A DNA stretch of 64,000 nt from Terriglobia bacterium (lineage in GTDB: Bacteria > Acidobacteriota > Terriglobia > Bryobacterales > Bryobacteraceae): NCBI GenBank assembly GCA_020073615.1, contig JAIQEX010000011.1, forward strand, positions 16,608 to 80,607, in the 5' to 3' direction. Every line of letters begins with the position of its first letter. The stretch's first letter is position 1. Made by a program: the position numbers and the translations under genes. Below, in pieces: positions 17,734 through 29,064 of the stretch. A model generated the notes under the pieces. It did not search any database. It saw nothing but the letters and a program-made list of their open reading frames with translations, and was not told where the DNA came from.

Positions 17734-20700
17734 CTACTTTTGGTAGTTCGGATAGCTGGGGCGCTTGCCGTAATTCACGGGCGATTTCTTGAGCTGTTCC
17801 AACACGATTTCGACGGCCTTCTCGAGTTGGGGATCGTGACCCTCGCGCACGAGTTTCGGGTTCATCTCGACTTCGTAGTCGGGGGAGACGCCGTGATTCT
17901 CCACGTCCCATGCCCCTTCGAGATTATAGAAGGCGAGGTCGGGCGTTCCGACGTTGCCGCCATCGATCAGATCGCCCGGTCCGGTATAGTGGCCGACAAG
18001 ACCACCCCAGGTGCGCATTCCGACCAGGGGGCCGATTCCCGATTTGCGGAAGAGCCAGGGCATGGCGTCGCCGCCCGATCCGGCCATTTCGTTGACGATC
18101 ATCACCTTGGGACCGAAAATTCCGGCCATGGGAACGGTGATGTCTTCGCCCTCGCGCATGGTGAACCGGCCCATGATCGGCCGCCGCAGGTAATCGATGA
18201 TGTAGTCGGCGATGCTTCCGCCGCCGTTGAACCGCTCGTCGATGACGACGGCGTCTTTGCCGACCTGACTGAAGAAGTAGCGGTTGAAATTCGTGTAGCC
18301 GCCGCCGGCGGTATTCGGCAGGTAAACGTATCCCACGCGTCCGCCGGTGAGCTGGTCGACTTTGCGGCGGTTGTCTTCGATCCAGGCGAAGTTGCGAAGG
18401 CCGGTCTCGCTGGCCACGGGAACCACGGTGACGTCCCGCGCATTAGCGCCGTTGGGGTCCGGACCGACGCGAATGACGATGGACTTGCCGGCGGTTTCCT
18501 CGAAGAAGCTGTAGAGGTTGGCCGGCGGACGGACTTCGCGGCCCTGCACCGCGAGCAGGTATTCGCCCGCGACCACGTTGACGCCGGGTTGCGTCAGCGG
18601 CGCGTTGAGGCTCGGATTCCAGTTCTCTCCGTTGTAGACGCGCGAGAAACGGTAGCGCCCGTTCTCGATCGTGTAATCGGCGCCGAGCAGGCCACCGGTA
18701 ACACGCTTGACCTCCGGCCTGTCGCCGCCTCCGATGAACATGTGGCCGACGGTCATTTCACCGAGCATCTCCTCGAACAGGTAGTTCAGGTCGTCGCGGC
18801 TGGCGAGGTTGGCCAGATACGGTTCGTACTTCTTCTCGATGACCTCTTTATTGAGGCCGTGCAGGCCGGGGTCGTAGAAGAAGTCGCGCTCGTCCCGCCA
18901 CACCTGGTGGTACATGTGCTGCCACTCAGCGGGGGGATCGACCCAGGCTTCCATGCCGTCGAGGCGCAGCGGTCCGCCTCCCTGTCCGGGCGGTGGCGGT
19001 GTGGCGGGGGCTTTGGCCGCCGCCGCGATGAAGTATTGCTGGCCCTGGCGGTAGAGCATCTTTTCGCCGTTCGCGGAGAGGACAAACGAGTTGATGCCTT
19101 CGCGGATTTTGTCGGTCTTGCGGGTCTTGAGATCGAACAGGTGCAGGGTGAGCCCTTCGCCGGGACCGGTGATGGACGCAACCATGGGCGCCTCCACCAG
19201 GAAGAGCACGCCGGTTTTGCCGGCCGACATGGACACGTAATTTCGCGCCGGAACGGGGAGGGCGAGAATGCGCTGGCCGATGTTCTCGAGATCGATGCGG
19301 ACGGGAATTTCCTTTTTGGCGGCGTCTTCCGGTTTCTTGGCGTCGGGCACCGCGGGGGGCTTCTCTTCATCGCTTTCGGGCGCGAGCGGAGACGGCAGAT
19401 CCTTGGCGAGCACGGCCACGTAAACGCTGCGCGTGACGGGGCGCTGGATGCTCGACATATCGAGCCAGCCCGAGGACAACGCGGTATCGGTGCTGGCGGT
19501 GAAGTAGAGGTACTTGCCTTCCTTGTCGAACTGCGCGTTGGCGGAGTCGCTCATGCCGTCGGTGAGCTGGAATGTCTTATTCTGGTCGAGCGAATAGACG
19601 AAGACGGCGTGGAGGTGGCTTTTGAGCTTGCGCGTGTACGCAATCCATTTGCTGTCGGGCGACCAGGCGGGGCTGAGCGCCATGGGGCCGGCGTAGGTAT
19701 CGGTGTCGATGCGCACGGGCGCACCCTTTTCCAGGTCCACGTAGCAGACGTTGAGCGTCTTGTCGGTGTAAGCGATCTTCCTGCTGTCGGGCGACCAGCG
19801 AGGAGCGTACGGGAACGAAGGCGGATTGCCGAGACCGATGCGCCGCGGCTCACCCAGGCCGTTCTGGTCGCGAACCTCGAGGGCATATTCGCCCGAAGCA
19901 TCGGAAAAATAGGCAATGGACTTGCCGTCCGGCGACCACGCGGGCTCCCGGTCTTCGGCGGCGGGCGAGTTGGTCAGGTTGCGGATGTCGCCCTTTTCGG
20001 CGGGCACGGTGAAGACCTCGCCGTGTGCGACGAAGACGGCCCTGGCGCCGGTGGGGGAAATGCCGGCGCTGCGAATCTCGTTGGGTGCGATCTTGCGAAA
20101 ATGCGGGCGAATCTCGGGAAGGTCGCCGGTAAGCCGCACGGCGACCTCGCGGGTCTGGCGGGTCTTCAGGTCGTAAATGTGGATCGCGCCGAACTGTTCA
20201 TAGACGATGGCATCGGGGCCTGCGCTGGCGGACTTGAAATCCAGGCCGGCGTTCTTGACCGCTTCGGTGACCTGCTTCGATTTGGTGTCGTAGGCGAACA
20301 GCGACACCGGGCCGTTGCGGTCGGAGAGGAAGTAGACGGTATCGCCGACCCACAGGGGATTGAAGTCGTTCGAATTGTTGCGCGGGATTTTCACGACGCT
20401 CGAATCGGAGAGCGTGGCCAGCCAGATGGGAGTGGTCTGGCCGCCGCGGTAACGCTTCCAGGCCCTCTGCCACTGGTCGTTGGGCACGTAGGCAAGCCTG
20501 CCGCCGTCTGGCGAGTACGAGCCCTGTACGGCGCGGTCCAGCGGAAGCTGCGTTTCGGGGCCGCCCTCGGCGGGGACGGTGAAGAGGCGGCTGAAGTTGG
20601 AGTAGCTCGTGCGGCCGGACGAGAAGAGCACCTGCTTGCCATCGGGGGTCCAACCGATAGCGCGGTCCGGCGCGGGATGGTAAGTGAGGCGTTTGGGCGT

Positions 20701-21003
20701 GCCGCCCGCGGCGGGCATGACGAAGACATCGGTATTGCCGTCATACTCTCCGGTGAAAGCGATCTGCGAGCCGTCGGGCGAAAAGATCGGGTCGGTTTCC
20801 ACGCCAATGCCGGTGGTGAGGCGGAGGGCATCGCCGCCGTCGCGGCTGACGCTCCAGAGGTCGCTTGCGAAGGTGAAGACGATGCGCGTGCGGCTGATGG
20901 TGGGATGGCGCAGCAGCAGCGGTTTTTCGTTGGCAGCGGCGCACCAGGCAACCTGGGCGGAAAACACCGAGAGCAAAAACGCGATGAGTTTACGGGACCA
21001 CAT
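17734..21003 (-). CDS. Tricorn-type protease homolog (S41)
   Basis: A 1089-residue protein with a signal peptide (MWSRKLIAFLLSVFSAQVAWC). The first 600 residues form beta-propeller repeats with recurring WSPDG/FSPDG motifs (TolB/PD40-like). A C-terminal region carries a core, a PDZ-like domain and an S41 peptidase domain. The segment IVNEMAGSGGDAMPW holds the likely nucleophile serine, as in the NEYSGSGG-type motif of Tricorn. It should degrade peptides in the periplasm or outside the cell. The ATG at 21003 is chosen over an earlier in-frame ATG at 21069 because the signal peptide begins there and a TAGAAT ends nine bases before it. Confidence 0.85.
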   Translation of the reverse strand: MWSRKLIAFLLSVFSAQVAWCAAANEKPLLLRHPTISRTRIVFTFASDLWSVSRDGGDALRLTTGIGVETDPIFSPDGSQIAFTGEYDGNTDVFVMPAAGGTPKRLTYHPAPDRAIGWTPDGKQVLFSSGRTSYSNFSRLFTVPAEGGPETQLPLDRAVQGSYSPDGGRLAYVPNDQWQRAWKRYRGGQTTPIWLATLSDSSVVKIPRNNSNDFNPLWVGDTVYFLSDRNGPVSLFAYDTKSKQVTEAVKNAGLDFKSASAGPDAIVYEQFGAIHIYDLKTRQTREVAVRLTGDLPEIRPHFRKIAPNEIRSAGISPTGARAVFVAHGEVFTVPAEKGDIRNLTNSPAAEDREPAWSPDGKSIAYFSDASGEYALEVRDQNGLGEPRRIGLGNPPSFPYAPRWSPDSRKIAYTDKTLNVCYVDLEKGAPVRIDTDTYAGPMALSPAWSPDSKWIAYTRKLKSHLHAVFVYSLDQNKTFQLTDGMSDSANAQFDKEGKYLYFTASTDTALSSGWLDMSSIQRPVTRSVYVAVLAKDLPSPLAPESDEEKPPAVPDAKKPEDAAKKEIPVRIDLENIGQRILALPVPARNYVSMSAGKTGVLFLVEAPMVASITGPGEGLTLHLFDLKTRKTDKIREGINSFVLSANGEKMLYRQGQQYFIAAAAKAPATPPPPGQGGGPLRLDGMEAWVDPPAEWQHMYHQVWRDERDFFYDPGLHGLNKEVIEKKYEPYLANLASRDDLNYLFEEMLGEMTVGHMFIGGGDRPEVKRVTGGLLGADYTIENGRYRFSRVYNGENWNPSLNAPLTQPGVNVVAGEYLLAVQGREVRPPANLYSFFEETAGKSIVIRVGPDPNGANARDVTVVPVASETGLRNFAWIEDNRRKVDQLTGGRVGYVYLPNTAGGGYTNFNRYFFSQVGKDAVVIDERFNGGGSIADYIIDYLRRPIMGRFTMREGEDITVPMAGIFGPKVMIVNEMAGSGGDAMPWLFRKSGIGPLVGMRTWGGLVGHYTGPGDLIDGGNVGTPDLAFYNLEGAWDVENHGVSPDYEVEMNPKLVREGHDPQLEKAVEIVLEQLKKSPVNYGKRPSYPNYQK

Positions 21004-21011
21004 AGCGCGGT

Positions 21012-21017
21012 ATTCTA
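21012..21017 (-). promoter_or_regulatory. -10 element (TAGAAT) for tricorn protease
   Basis: TAGAAT on the minus strand ends nine bases before the ATG at 21003. Confidence 0.5.
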
Positions 21018-21055
21018 CCACCGATGGGTCCAGGCCGGCGCGGAGCGACCGGCAG

Positions 21056-21061
21056 TAGAAT
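21056..21061 (+). promoter_or_regulatory. -10 element (TAGAAT) for antitoxin-like gene
   Basis: TAGAAT ends seven bases before the ATG at 21068, back to back with the divergent tricorn promoter. Confidence 0.5.
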
Positions 21062-21067
21062 AGATCC

Positions 21068-21247
21068 ATGGAACGGGATGCGGCAGAGGATCAGCCGGTC
21101 GACACTGCCGCGGAAGAAACCTGGCGCGAGGAGATCTACCGGCGTCTTCAGCAGATCGACAGCGGAGCCGTTCCTCTCATCCCCTGGAATAAGGCGCGCC
21201 GCCGCCTACGTCCCGGCTGGAGCCGTGAGCAAGGACATGGGAATTAG
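21068..21247 (+). CDS. Addiction-module-component-like antitoxin (59 aa)
   Basis: A 59-residue acidic and basic protein too short to stand out by length. Its second half, EEIYRRLQQIDSGAVPLIPW followed by NKARRRLR, matches the pattern of the small 'putative addiction module component' antitoxin family (EI..R....DSG....PW...R..L). In that family the protein normally neutralises a RelE/ParE-like toxin encoded directly downstream. Here the next gene is not RelE-like. A TAGAAT hexamer seven bases before the ATG supports expression. The stop overlaps the next start by 11 bases. Confidence 0.55.
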   Translation: MERDAAEDQPVDTAAEETWREEIYRRLQQIDSGAVPLIPWNKARRRLRPGWSREQGHGN

Positions 21248-21713
21248 AACCGGCGACAGCTCACGAGCCTGGCAAGCACTGAGTGCGCCCCATCAAATCG
21301 ACGCGCTAATGGATTTGTTCGGGCACTTTCACGACGCCTGCGTGCGAAAAATTCACGTGGCCACGGGGCACTATGTGGTTCAGGATCTATCGATGAGCGT
21401 GGACTGGCGCACGAGTGTTCACCTGCTGGTTCAAAGACAGTTCCCGAACCCGTCCGCTGTCGAGTTGCGCTTCGAGGAGGTGGTGGGATTGAAGGTATCT
21501 CCCCCGCCGCCCGACTGTGAATCAATTGTCCTTCGTGTTGCATTCTTCCTGCGAGACCGAGTTTTCTACTGGGCAGAAAACAGCGATTGGAGTCCGGAAT
21601 CGACGGTTCGGGATGAAATCACTTGGGTGGCGGCCAGACGAGCATGGTGGCGAGATGCGAGCGAATGGATGGGGCCCGATCTCCGCTACCGCGAAGAGCT
21701 CCGATCGGCCTGA
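21237..21713 (+). CDS. Protein of unknown function downstream of antitoxin-like gene
   Basis: A 158-residue soluble protein of unrecognised family. It begins with a helical segment (HQIDALMDLFGHFHDACVRK), continues with alternating hydrophobic strands (TSVHLLVQRQF, VELRFEEVVGLKV, SIVLRVAFFLRD) and ends in a Trp-rich helix (WVAARRAWWRDASEWM). It does not look like a RelE/ParE toxin. The start at 21237 was chosen because it overlaps the antitoxin-like gene; a longer frame upstream is a shadow of that gene. It could be a toxin of another fold, an immunity-like protein, or an unrelated gene. Confidence 0.55.
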   Translation: MGIRTGDSSRAWQALSAPHQIDALMDLFGHFHDACVRKIHVATGHYVVQDLSMSVDWRTSVHLLVQRQFPNPSAVELRFEEVVGLKVSPPPPDCESIVLRVAFFLRDRVFYWAENSDWSPESTVRDEITWVAARRAWWRDASEWMGPDLRYREELRSA

Positions 21714-21775
21714 TCGAAGATCCACGAGCCAGTGAGCCAGTGATCCGCTCCCCGCCCGGCATTGACCATTCCGCG

Positions 21776-21781
21776 TAGAAT
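21776..21781 (+). promoter_or_regulatory. -10 element (TAGAAT) for RND operon
   Basis: TAGAAT ends 14 bases before the ATG at 21795. The longer gap leaves room for a short leader. Confidence 0.45.
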
Positions 21782-21794
21782 GGGGTGATCCCTT

Positions 21795-24700
21795 ATGTGG
21801 CTCGTACGGTCTGCCATGCGGCGGCCGGTCACCATCTTGGTGGCCGTCGTGGCCGTCGCGTTGTGCTCGCTGCTCGCGCTGGCGCGCATGCCGGTGGATA
21901 TCTTCCCCAACCTGGGCGCGCCCGCGGTCTATGTGGCGCAGCCTTATAGCGGTATGGACCCGGCGCAGATGGAAGGGTTTCTCACTTACTACTACGAGTA
22001 TCACTTCCTCTACATCACGGGTATCGAGCACGTGGAGTCGCGCAACATACAGGGCGCCGCGCTCATGAAACTGGTGTTTCATCCGGGCACCGACATGAGC
22101 CAGGCGATGGCGCAGGTGGTCGGCTACGTGAACCGCGCGCGCTCCTTCATGCCCACCGGCGTGGTGCCGCCGTTCATCGTGCGCTACGACGCGGGCAGCG
22201 TACCGGTCGGGCAACTGGTCTTCTCCAGCCCCATACGCAGCCCGGGTGAGATGCAGAACATCGCGCTCAACCAGGTGCGGCCACTGTTCGCCGTGCTGCC
22301 GGGCGTCTCCGCGCCGCCGCCCTTCGGCGGTAACCAGCGCACCATCGTGGTGCGGCTCGACCCGGAACGTCTCGGCGCTTATCGCATCTCGCCCGAAGAA
22401 GCCATCGCGGCGGTGAACCGCGCCACGCTCGTCATGCCGTCGGGCAATGTGCGCATCGGCGATCTCACGCGCATTGCGTCCTCCAACGCATCGCTGGGCG
22501 GCAACCTCGCGGAGCTGGGCGCGGCGCCCATACGCACCGGCAGCGGTCCCACGGTCTACCTGCGCGACATCGGCGTGGTGGAAAACGGCACCGACATCGT
22601 TTCCGGCTACGCGCACGTCAACGGGCGGCGCACGGTCTACATTCCGGTCACCAAGCGCGCCGACGCCTCCACGCTGGACGTCATTAAGCGGGTGCGCGCC
22701 GCCATCCCGACCTTTAGGAACGCGGTGCCGGAGGATGTGGACATCCGCCTGGAGTTCGACCAGTCGGGTTTCGTGGTCAACTCCATCCGGGGCCTGCTCA
22801 CCGAGGGAGCGCTGGGCGCGCTGCTCACCGGGCTCATGGTGCTGCTGTTCCTGCGCGACTGGCGCAGCTCGTTCATCGTCATCACCACCATCCCCTTCGC
22901 GCTGCTGGCGGCGGTGGTGTGGCTGTGGGCCGCGGGGCAGACCGTGAATATCATGACGCTGGGCGGCCTCGCGCTCGCGGTCGGTGTGCTGGTGGACGAG
23001 GCCACGGTGGAAATCGAAAACATCCACACGCACATGGCCGGCGGCCTCGGGCGCGCCCGCGCGGTGCTCGACGCCTGCCGCAAAACCGCCATCCCGCGGC
23101 TGCTCTCCATGTTGTGCGTGCTCTCGGTCTTCGTGCCATCCTTCTTTATGGTGGGCGTGGGGCGCCAGTTGTTCGTGCCGCTGTCGCTGGCGGTGGGCTT
23201 CGCCATGGTTTCGTCGTACGTGCTTTCGAGTACGCTGGTGCCCGTGCTCTCCACCTGGCTGATGCGGCAGTCGCGCGGCGAGAGCGAGCAGGGAGCGCTA
23301 CGCCGCGCATACGCAGCGACGCTCCGCCGCCTGCTGCGTTTCCGTTGGGTCGTGGCTGCCGGCTATGCGGCGGGCGCGGCCCTGCTGCTGTTTCTGCTGC
23401 TGCCCCGCCTTTCGCTCGAGATCTTTCCCGCCGCCGACAGCGGCGAGTTTCAGTTGCGGCTGCGCGCGCCCACCGGGACGCGCATCGAGCGCACGGAGCT
23501 GATGGCGCTCCAGGCGCTCGATCTCATCAAGCAGGAAGTGGGCCCCGCGAACGTGCGCATCTCGACCGATTTCGTAGGCGTACAGCCGGCCAGCTACCCG
23601 ATCAACACCATCTACCTGTTCACCAGCGGGCCGCAGGAGGCGGTGCTCAAAGTGGCGCTCGAGCGCGGCGCCACGCTGCGCGGCGAGGAGCTGCAGGAGC
23701 GGCTGCGGCACAAGTTCGCCGAAGCGCTTCCCGGCGTCGCGGTATCTTTTGAGGCGGGCGATATCGTGAGCCAGGTGATGTCCTTCGGCTCGCCCACACC
23801 CATCGAAGTCGCCGTTCAGGGCGCCAGCCTGGCGGCCGACCGCGCCTTCGCCGAAAGACTCCGCGCCGAGCTGGCGAAAGTCTCTTCGCTGCGCGACCTG
23901 CAATACGGGCAGCCGCTGGACTATCCCACGGTGCAGGTGGCCATTGACCGCGACCGCGCCGGGCAGTTCGGGCTGAACATGTCCAATGTGGCGAAATCGC
24001 TGGTGGCGGCGACTTCCTCGAGCCGCTTCATCGAGCCGAATTATTGGCGCGATCCGGTGAGCGGCAACGGGTTCCAGATCCAGGTGGAGATCCCGCAGCA
24101 CAAGATGGCGTCGCTCGAGGACGTAGGCAACATCCCGGTGATGGAGGACGGCGAACCGCGCCCGCTGCTCAGCGACGTGGCCAGCGTGGCGTACGGCACC
24201 ACCGTGGGCGAAGTGGACCGCTACAACATGCAGCGCGTGGTATCGCTCACCGCCAACATTCACGGCAAGGTGCTGGGGGACGCCGCGCGGGAAGTGCGCG
24301 CCGCACTGGCCCGGGTTGGTGCTCCGCCTCGCGGGTTGACGGTGAGCGTGCGCGGTCAGTTGCCGCCGCTCGAAGATACCGTTGCCGGCCTGCGCATCGG
24401 CCTGCTGCTGGCGATCGCCGTGATCTTCCTTCTGCTGGCGGCGAATTTTCAGTCGGTGCGGCTGGCCTTCGCCGTGTTGTGTACCGTGCCGGCGGTGCTG
24501 TGCGGGGTGGCGGCGATGCTGCTCGTCACCGGGACTACGCTCAACGTGCAATCGTTCATGGGGGCGATCATGGCCATAGGGGTGGCGGTGGCCAACGCGA
24601 TTCTGTTCGTGACCTTCGCCGAGATGCGCCGGCACGAAGGCGCGGACCATCTGGATGCGGCGTTGCACGGAGGTCGCAGCCGCCTGCGCGCGATTCTGAT

Positions 24701-24932
24701 GACCGCGGTGGCCATGATCGCCGGCATGACGCCCATGGCGCTGGGGCTGGGAGAGAGCGGGCGGCAGACGGCGCCGCTGGGACGCGCGGTGATCGGCGGG
24801 TTGGCCGCGGCCACGCTGGCGACGCTGTTCATTCTGCCCTCGATCTATGCCATCCTCGAAAGGCGGGCGCGCGTGGCTTCGCCATCGTTAGACCCCGACG
24901 ATCCCGCGAGCCGATATTATGAACGTGCGTAA
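21795..24932 (+). CDS. RND efflux pump inner-membrane subunit
   Basis: A 1045-residue AcrB/CusA-type proton-driven transporter. It has an N-terminal transmembrane helix, a large periplasmic loop, helices 2-6, a second loop, and a closing helix bundle. The central helix 4 has [20 protein letters not shown], where the usual Asp-Asp proton relay pair reads Asp-Glu. The length is typical. It pumps drugs, solvents or metals from the periplasm across the outer membrane, using the adaptor encoded next (14-base overlap). No TolC-type outer-membrane gene is adjacent. The Asp-Glu variant does not fit the metal-type signature cleanly, so the substrate is left open. Confidence 0.9.
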   Translation: MWLVRSAMRRPVTILVAVVAVALCSLLALARMPVDIFPNLGAPAVYVAQPYSGMDPAQMEGFLTYYYEYHFLYITGIEHVESRNIQGAALMKLVFHPGTDMSQAMAQVVGYVNRARSFMPTGVVPPFIVRYDAGSVPVGQLVFSSPIRSPGEMQNIALNQVRPLFAVLPGVSAPPPFGGNQRTIVVRLDPERLGAYRISPEEAIAAVNRATLVMPSGNVRIGDLTRIASSNASLGGNLAELGAAPIRTGSGPTVYLRDIGVVENGTDIVSGYAHVNGRRTVYIPVTKRADASTLDVIKRVRAAIPTFRNAVPEDVDIRLEFDQSGFVVNSIRGLLTEGALGALLTGLMVLLFLRDWRSSFIVITTIPFALLAAVVWLWAAGQTVNIMTLGGLALAVGVLVDEATVEIENIHTHMAGGLGRARAVLDACRKTAIPRLLSMLCVLSVFVPSFFMVGVGRQLFVPLSLAVGFAMVSSYVLSSTLVPVLSTWLMRQSRGESEQGALRRAYAATLRRLLRFRWVVAAGYAAGAALLLFLLLPRLSLEIFPAADSGEFQLRLRAPTGTRIERTELMALQALDLIKQEVGPANVRISTDFVGVQPASYPINTIYLFTSGPQEAVLKVALERGATLRGEELQERLRHKFAEALPGVAVSFEAGDIVSQVMSFGSPTPIEVAVQGASLAADRAFAERLRAELAKVSSLRDLQYGQPLDYPTVQVAIDRDRAGQFGLNMSNVAKSLVAATSSSRFIEPNYWRDPVSGNGFQIQVEIPQHKMASLEDVGNIPVMEDGEPRPLLSDVASVAYGTTVGEVDRYNMQRVVSLTANIHGKVLGDAAREVRAALARVGAPPRGLTVSVRGQLPPLEDTVAGLRIGLLLAIAVIFLLLAANFQSVRLAFAVLCTVPAVLCGVAAMLLVTGTTLNVQSFMGAIMAIGVAVANAILFVTFAEMRRHEGADHLDAALHGGRSRLRAILMTAVAMIAGMTPMALGLGESGRQTAPLGRAVIGGLAAATLATLFILPSIYAILERRARVASPSLDPDDPASRYYERA

Positions 24933-26010
24933 CAGGCTGCCGGCGTTACTGATGGTCATGACGGCGCTGATGAGCGCGCAGCAGCCGGTCGAGCTGACGC
25001 CCGTCGTGTCGAAGCCCATCGAGCGCAAGCTGGCGCTGCCCGGCGAGCTCATGCCGTATCAGGAGGTGGCCATCCACGCCAAGGTCACCGGCTTTCTCGA
25101 CCGCGTGCTGGTGGACCGCGGCTCGCTGGTGAAGAAGGACCAGTTGCTGGCCACGCTCGACGTTCCGGAGCTGGCCGCGCAACGCGCCGAAGCCGAGGCC
25201 AAAGTGCAAGCCGCGGAGGCGCAGCGAGCCGCGGCCGAGGCGCGGCTGGCGTCGGAACAGGGCACCTACGAGCGCCTGCAAGCCGCCTCGGCCACGCCGG
25301 GCGCCATTTCGGGTAATGAGCTCACCATCGCCGCGAAAACCGTGGATGCGGCGCGTGCGCAAGTGCTGGCCGTGGAGTCGTCCATCAAAGCCGCGCGGGC
25401 CGCCGCCAAGGCCGTCCAGGATATGGAGCAATACCTGCAAGTCACCGCGCCCTTCGACGGCATAATTACCGAGCGCAACGTGCACCCCGGCGCGCTGGTG
25501 GGTCCATCGGGCGATCAGGGGCAGGAGCCCCTGTTCCGCCTGGAGCAAAACACCAAATTGCGCCTGGTGGTGGCGGTCCCGGAGGTGGATGTTTCGGGCA
25601 TCGAAGTCAACGCGCACGTCACCTTCACGGTTCCGGCATGGCCTGGAGGAACGTTCAACGGCGCGGTCGCGCGTGTGGGGCACTCGGTGGATGCGAAGAC
25701 GCGCTCCATGGCTGTGGAACTTGACGTCGCCAACGCGCGCGGCCAACTCGCGCCGGGCATGTACGCCACGGTGAACTGGCCGGTGCGCCGCGCGAGGCCT
25801 TCGCTGATCGTGCCGGCGTCGGCCGTGGTAACTACCACCGAGCGCACGTTCGTCATCCGGGCGAACAACGGCGCCGCCGAGTGGGTGGACGTAGCGAAGG
25901 GCGCTTCGGCCGGCCCGGACACGCTCGAAGTGACCGGCGCGCTCATGCCCGGCGACCGGATTGTGAAACGCGCCAGCGACGAAATCCGCGAAGGGGCGCG
26001 GCTGAAATAG
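24919..26010 (+). CDS. RND periplasmic adaptor (membrane fusion protein)
   Basis: A 363-residue HlyD/AcrA-type adaptor with a signal peptide (about 19 residues). The order is a beta-barrel/lipoyl half ([20 protein letters not shown]), a long Ala/Glu-rich coiled-coil hairpin (about 85-150), the second lipoyl half ([20 protein letters not shown]), and a C-terminal beta-barrel. It links the RND pump to an outer-membrane channel. It overlaps the pump gene by 14 bases, so the two form an operon. Confidence 0.9.
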   Translation: MNVRNRLPALLMVMTALMSAQQPVELTPVVSKPIERKLALPGELMPYQEVAIHAKVTGFLDRVLVDRGSLVKKDQLLATLDVPELAAQRAEAEAKVQAAEAQRAAAEARLASEQGTYERLQAASATPGAISGNELTIAAKTVDAARAQVLAVESSIKAARAAAKAVQDMEQYLQVTAPFDGIITERNVHPGALVGPSGDQGQEPLFRLEQNTKLRLVVAVPEVDVSGIEVNAHVTFTVPAWPGGTFNGAVARVGHSVDAKTRSMAVELDVANARGQLAPGMYATVNWPVRRARPSLIVPASAVVTTTERTFVIRANNGAAEWVDVAKGASAGPDTLEVTGALMPGDRIVKRASDEIREGARLK

Positions 26011-26021
26011 TATCCTGTTAG

Positions 26022-27329
<1,308 letters not shown>

Positions 27330-27342
27330 GGGCGCGCGCCGC

Positions 27343-28953
27343 ATGGCCAAACGCAAGGCGGGCCGTCCGCCGGCGCCCCCGCCAGGCCGCCGGTTTCCCG
27401 AGTGGTTTCCGCACGCCCTGGGGCTTGCGGTGCTGGCCATTGCGATCTATGCCAACAGCGTCCCCAACGGGTTCGTGGGCGACGATCAATTCCAGCTTCT
27501 GCGGAACCCCCTGATTACCGATCCTGGCAAGATCCCGCAGATTCTGGGGTCGAGCGTTTGGGCGTTCCTGGGACTTCCCGGGAATTATTACCGGCCGCTG
27601 CAGTTCCTGGTCTACCTGCTGCTGTACCAGTGCGCGGGCTTTCATGCGGCCGCATTTCACCTGTTCATGGTTTTGCTGCACGCCGGCAACACGGTACTGC
27701 TGTTTCTCTTAGTGCGTCGCCTGGCGGCAGGGCGCGTGGCCTTGGCTGCGGCGGCGCTGTTTGCCGCGCATCCTATCCACACCGAGGTGGTCGATTGGAT
27801 CGCCGCTCTCCCCGACCTGATGCTCACCACGCTGGTGCTGGCGGGCGTGCTGGTATTGGTGCGCCAAGGAGCCGCGCCGCGCGGGTGGCAGATTTTCGGG
27901 CACTGCGCCTGTTACCTGCTGGCGCTGCTGACGAAGGAAACGGGCGTCATGCTGCTGCCGCTCTATGCCGGGTTCGGCTTCTTCTACCTTGGCCGGCGTT
28001 GGAGCGAGTTCCGGCGCAACGCGGGACTCTATGCGGCGATGATGGCGGCCTTCGGCGTCTATCTCGCGATGCGCGGAAATGCCCTGGGCGGCCTGGCGCC
28101 GGGGCAGCAGTCGTTCATTCATCTCGGCCCGGAGGGGTTTGCGCTGAGCGTGGTAGTCACAGCGGCGCAGTATGTTGCGGCATTGTTATTCCCGGCGGAT
28201 CTCAACTATTTCCATGTTTTCCATCCCACCCATGCCGTCACCGTGGAGTTTCTGTTTTCCGCAATGGCCCTGGCCGCGCTCGCCGCGCTCCTTCTGCGCT
28301 CGCGGACGCCGCTCATCGCGTACGGAGTATTTTGGATGGCGGCGGCCATAGCACCGCCCCTGAACCTGACCGGCGTCGGGCCGAACGTGTTTGCCGAGCG
28401 CTATTTGTATCTGCCTTCCGCGGGATTCTGCTGGATCGCCGGATGGGCCTGGGACTGGCTGGCCGGACGCCGGTTGCTATGGGCGAGAACGGTGGGCGCC
28501 GTTGTTCTGTTGGCCTGCGCGCTGAAAGCGATGGCGCGCAATCGCGACTGGCGGGACAACTTCACCATGGTGCAGATCACCGTGCGGCAATCGCCCACGG
28601 CCGGCTGGGTGCACGACGCGCTGGCGTCGGAATACGTGGAGCGCGATGCCTTCGACCAGGCTCTGGAACATGAGCGGCTGGCCGTCCGGTACGACCCGGA
28701 CGTGGCGCTCTTCCAGATGAAACTGGGGTATCTGCTGATGCGCAACGATCCGCGCGCGGCCATTGCGGCATTCGAAAAAGTAGTCGCGCTCGAACCCGCG
28801 GCGGCGAAAGGTCACTGCGATCTGGGGATGGCGTTCGAGGCCGCGGGCGATCTCCAGCAAGCGGCGCGCGAATACGAGAGAGCCTTGCAGTTACAGCCGC
28901 AACTCCGGGAAGCGCAGGAGGGATATCGGCGCGCGAGTGCGGGGCTGCGGTAG
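27343..28953 (+). CDS. Membrane protein with C-terminal TPR repeats (TMTC/GT39-like)
   Basis: A 536-residue protein. Residues about 20-400 hold some ten membrane segments with FVGDDQFQLLRNPLI and NYYRPLQFLVYLLLY near the first loop, followed by AAHPIHTEVVDWIAALPD. This pattern is typical of the TMTC/PMT-like lipid-linked sugar transferases, with an acidic DD pair in the first periplasmic loop. The last 110 residues form TPR repeats (AAIAAFEKVVALEPAAAKGH, then LQQAAREYERALQLQPQ). It may O-mannosylate proteins at the periplasmic face. It starts 13 bases after the MetY gene but is probably functionally unrelated. Confidence 0.7.
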   Translation: MAKRKAGRPPAPPPGRRFPEWFPHALGLAVLAIAIYANSVPNGFVGDDQFQLLRNPLITDPGKIPQILGSSVWAFLGLPGNYYRPLQFLVYLLLYQCAGFHAAAFHLFMVLLHAGNTVLLFLLVRRLAAGRVALAAAALFAAHPIHTEVVDWIAALPDLMLTTLVLAGVLVLVRQGAAPRGWQIFGHCACYLLALLTKETGVMLLPLYAGFGFFYLGRRWSEFRRNAGLYAAMMAAFGVYLAMRGNALGGLAPGQQSFIHLGPEGFALSVVVTAAQYVAALLFPADLNYFHVFHPTHAVTVEFLFSAMALAALAALLLRSRTPLIAYGVFWMAAAIAPPLNLTGVGPNVFAERYLYLPSAGFCWIAGWAWDWLAGRRLLWARTVGAVVLLACALKAMARNRDWRDNFTMVQITVRQSPTAGWVHDALASEYVERDAFDQALEHERLAVRYDPDVALFQMKLGYLLMRNDPRAAIAAFEKVVALEPAAAKGHCDLGMAFEAAGDLQQAAREYERALQLQPQLREAQEGYRRASAGLR

Positions 28954-29064
28954 CATCTCCGAGCCGGGCGCCGGGGCCGCCTCTGCCCAGAAACAACAGA
29001 TCTGAGACTGATGCTATGCCTCGCGGGCCGTTTGTGCTAAGGTTCCTTATCGAGGTCCAGGACG

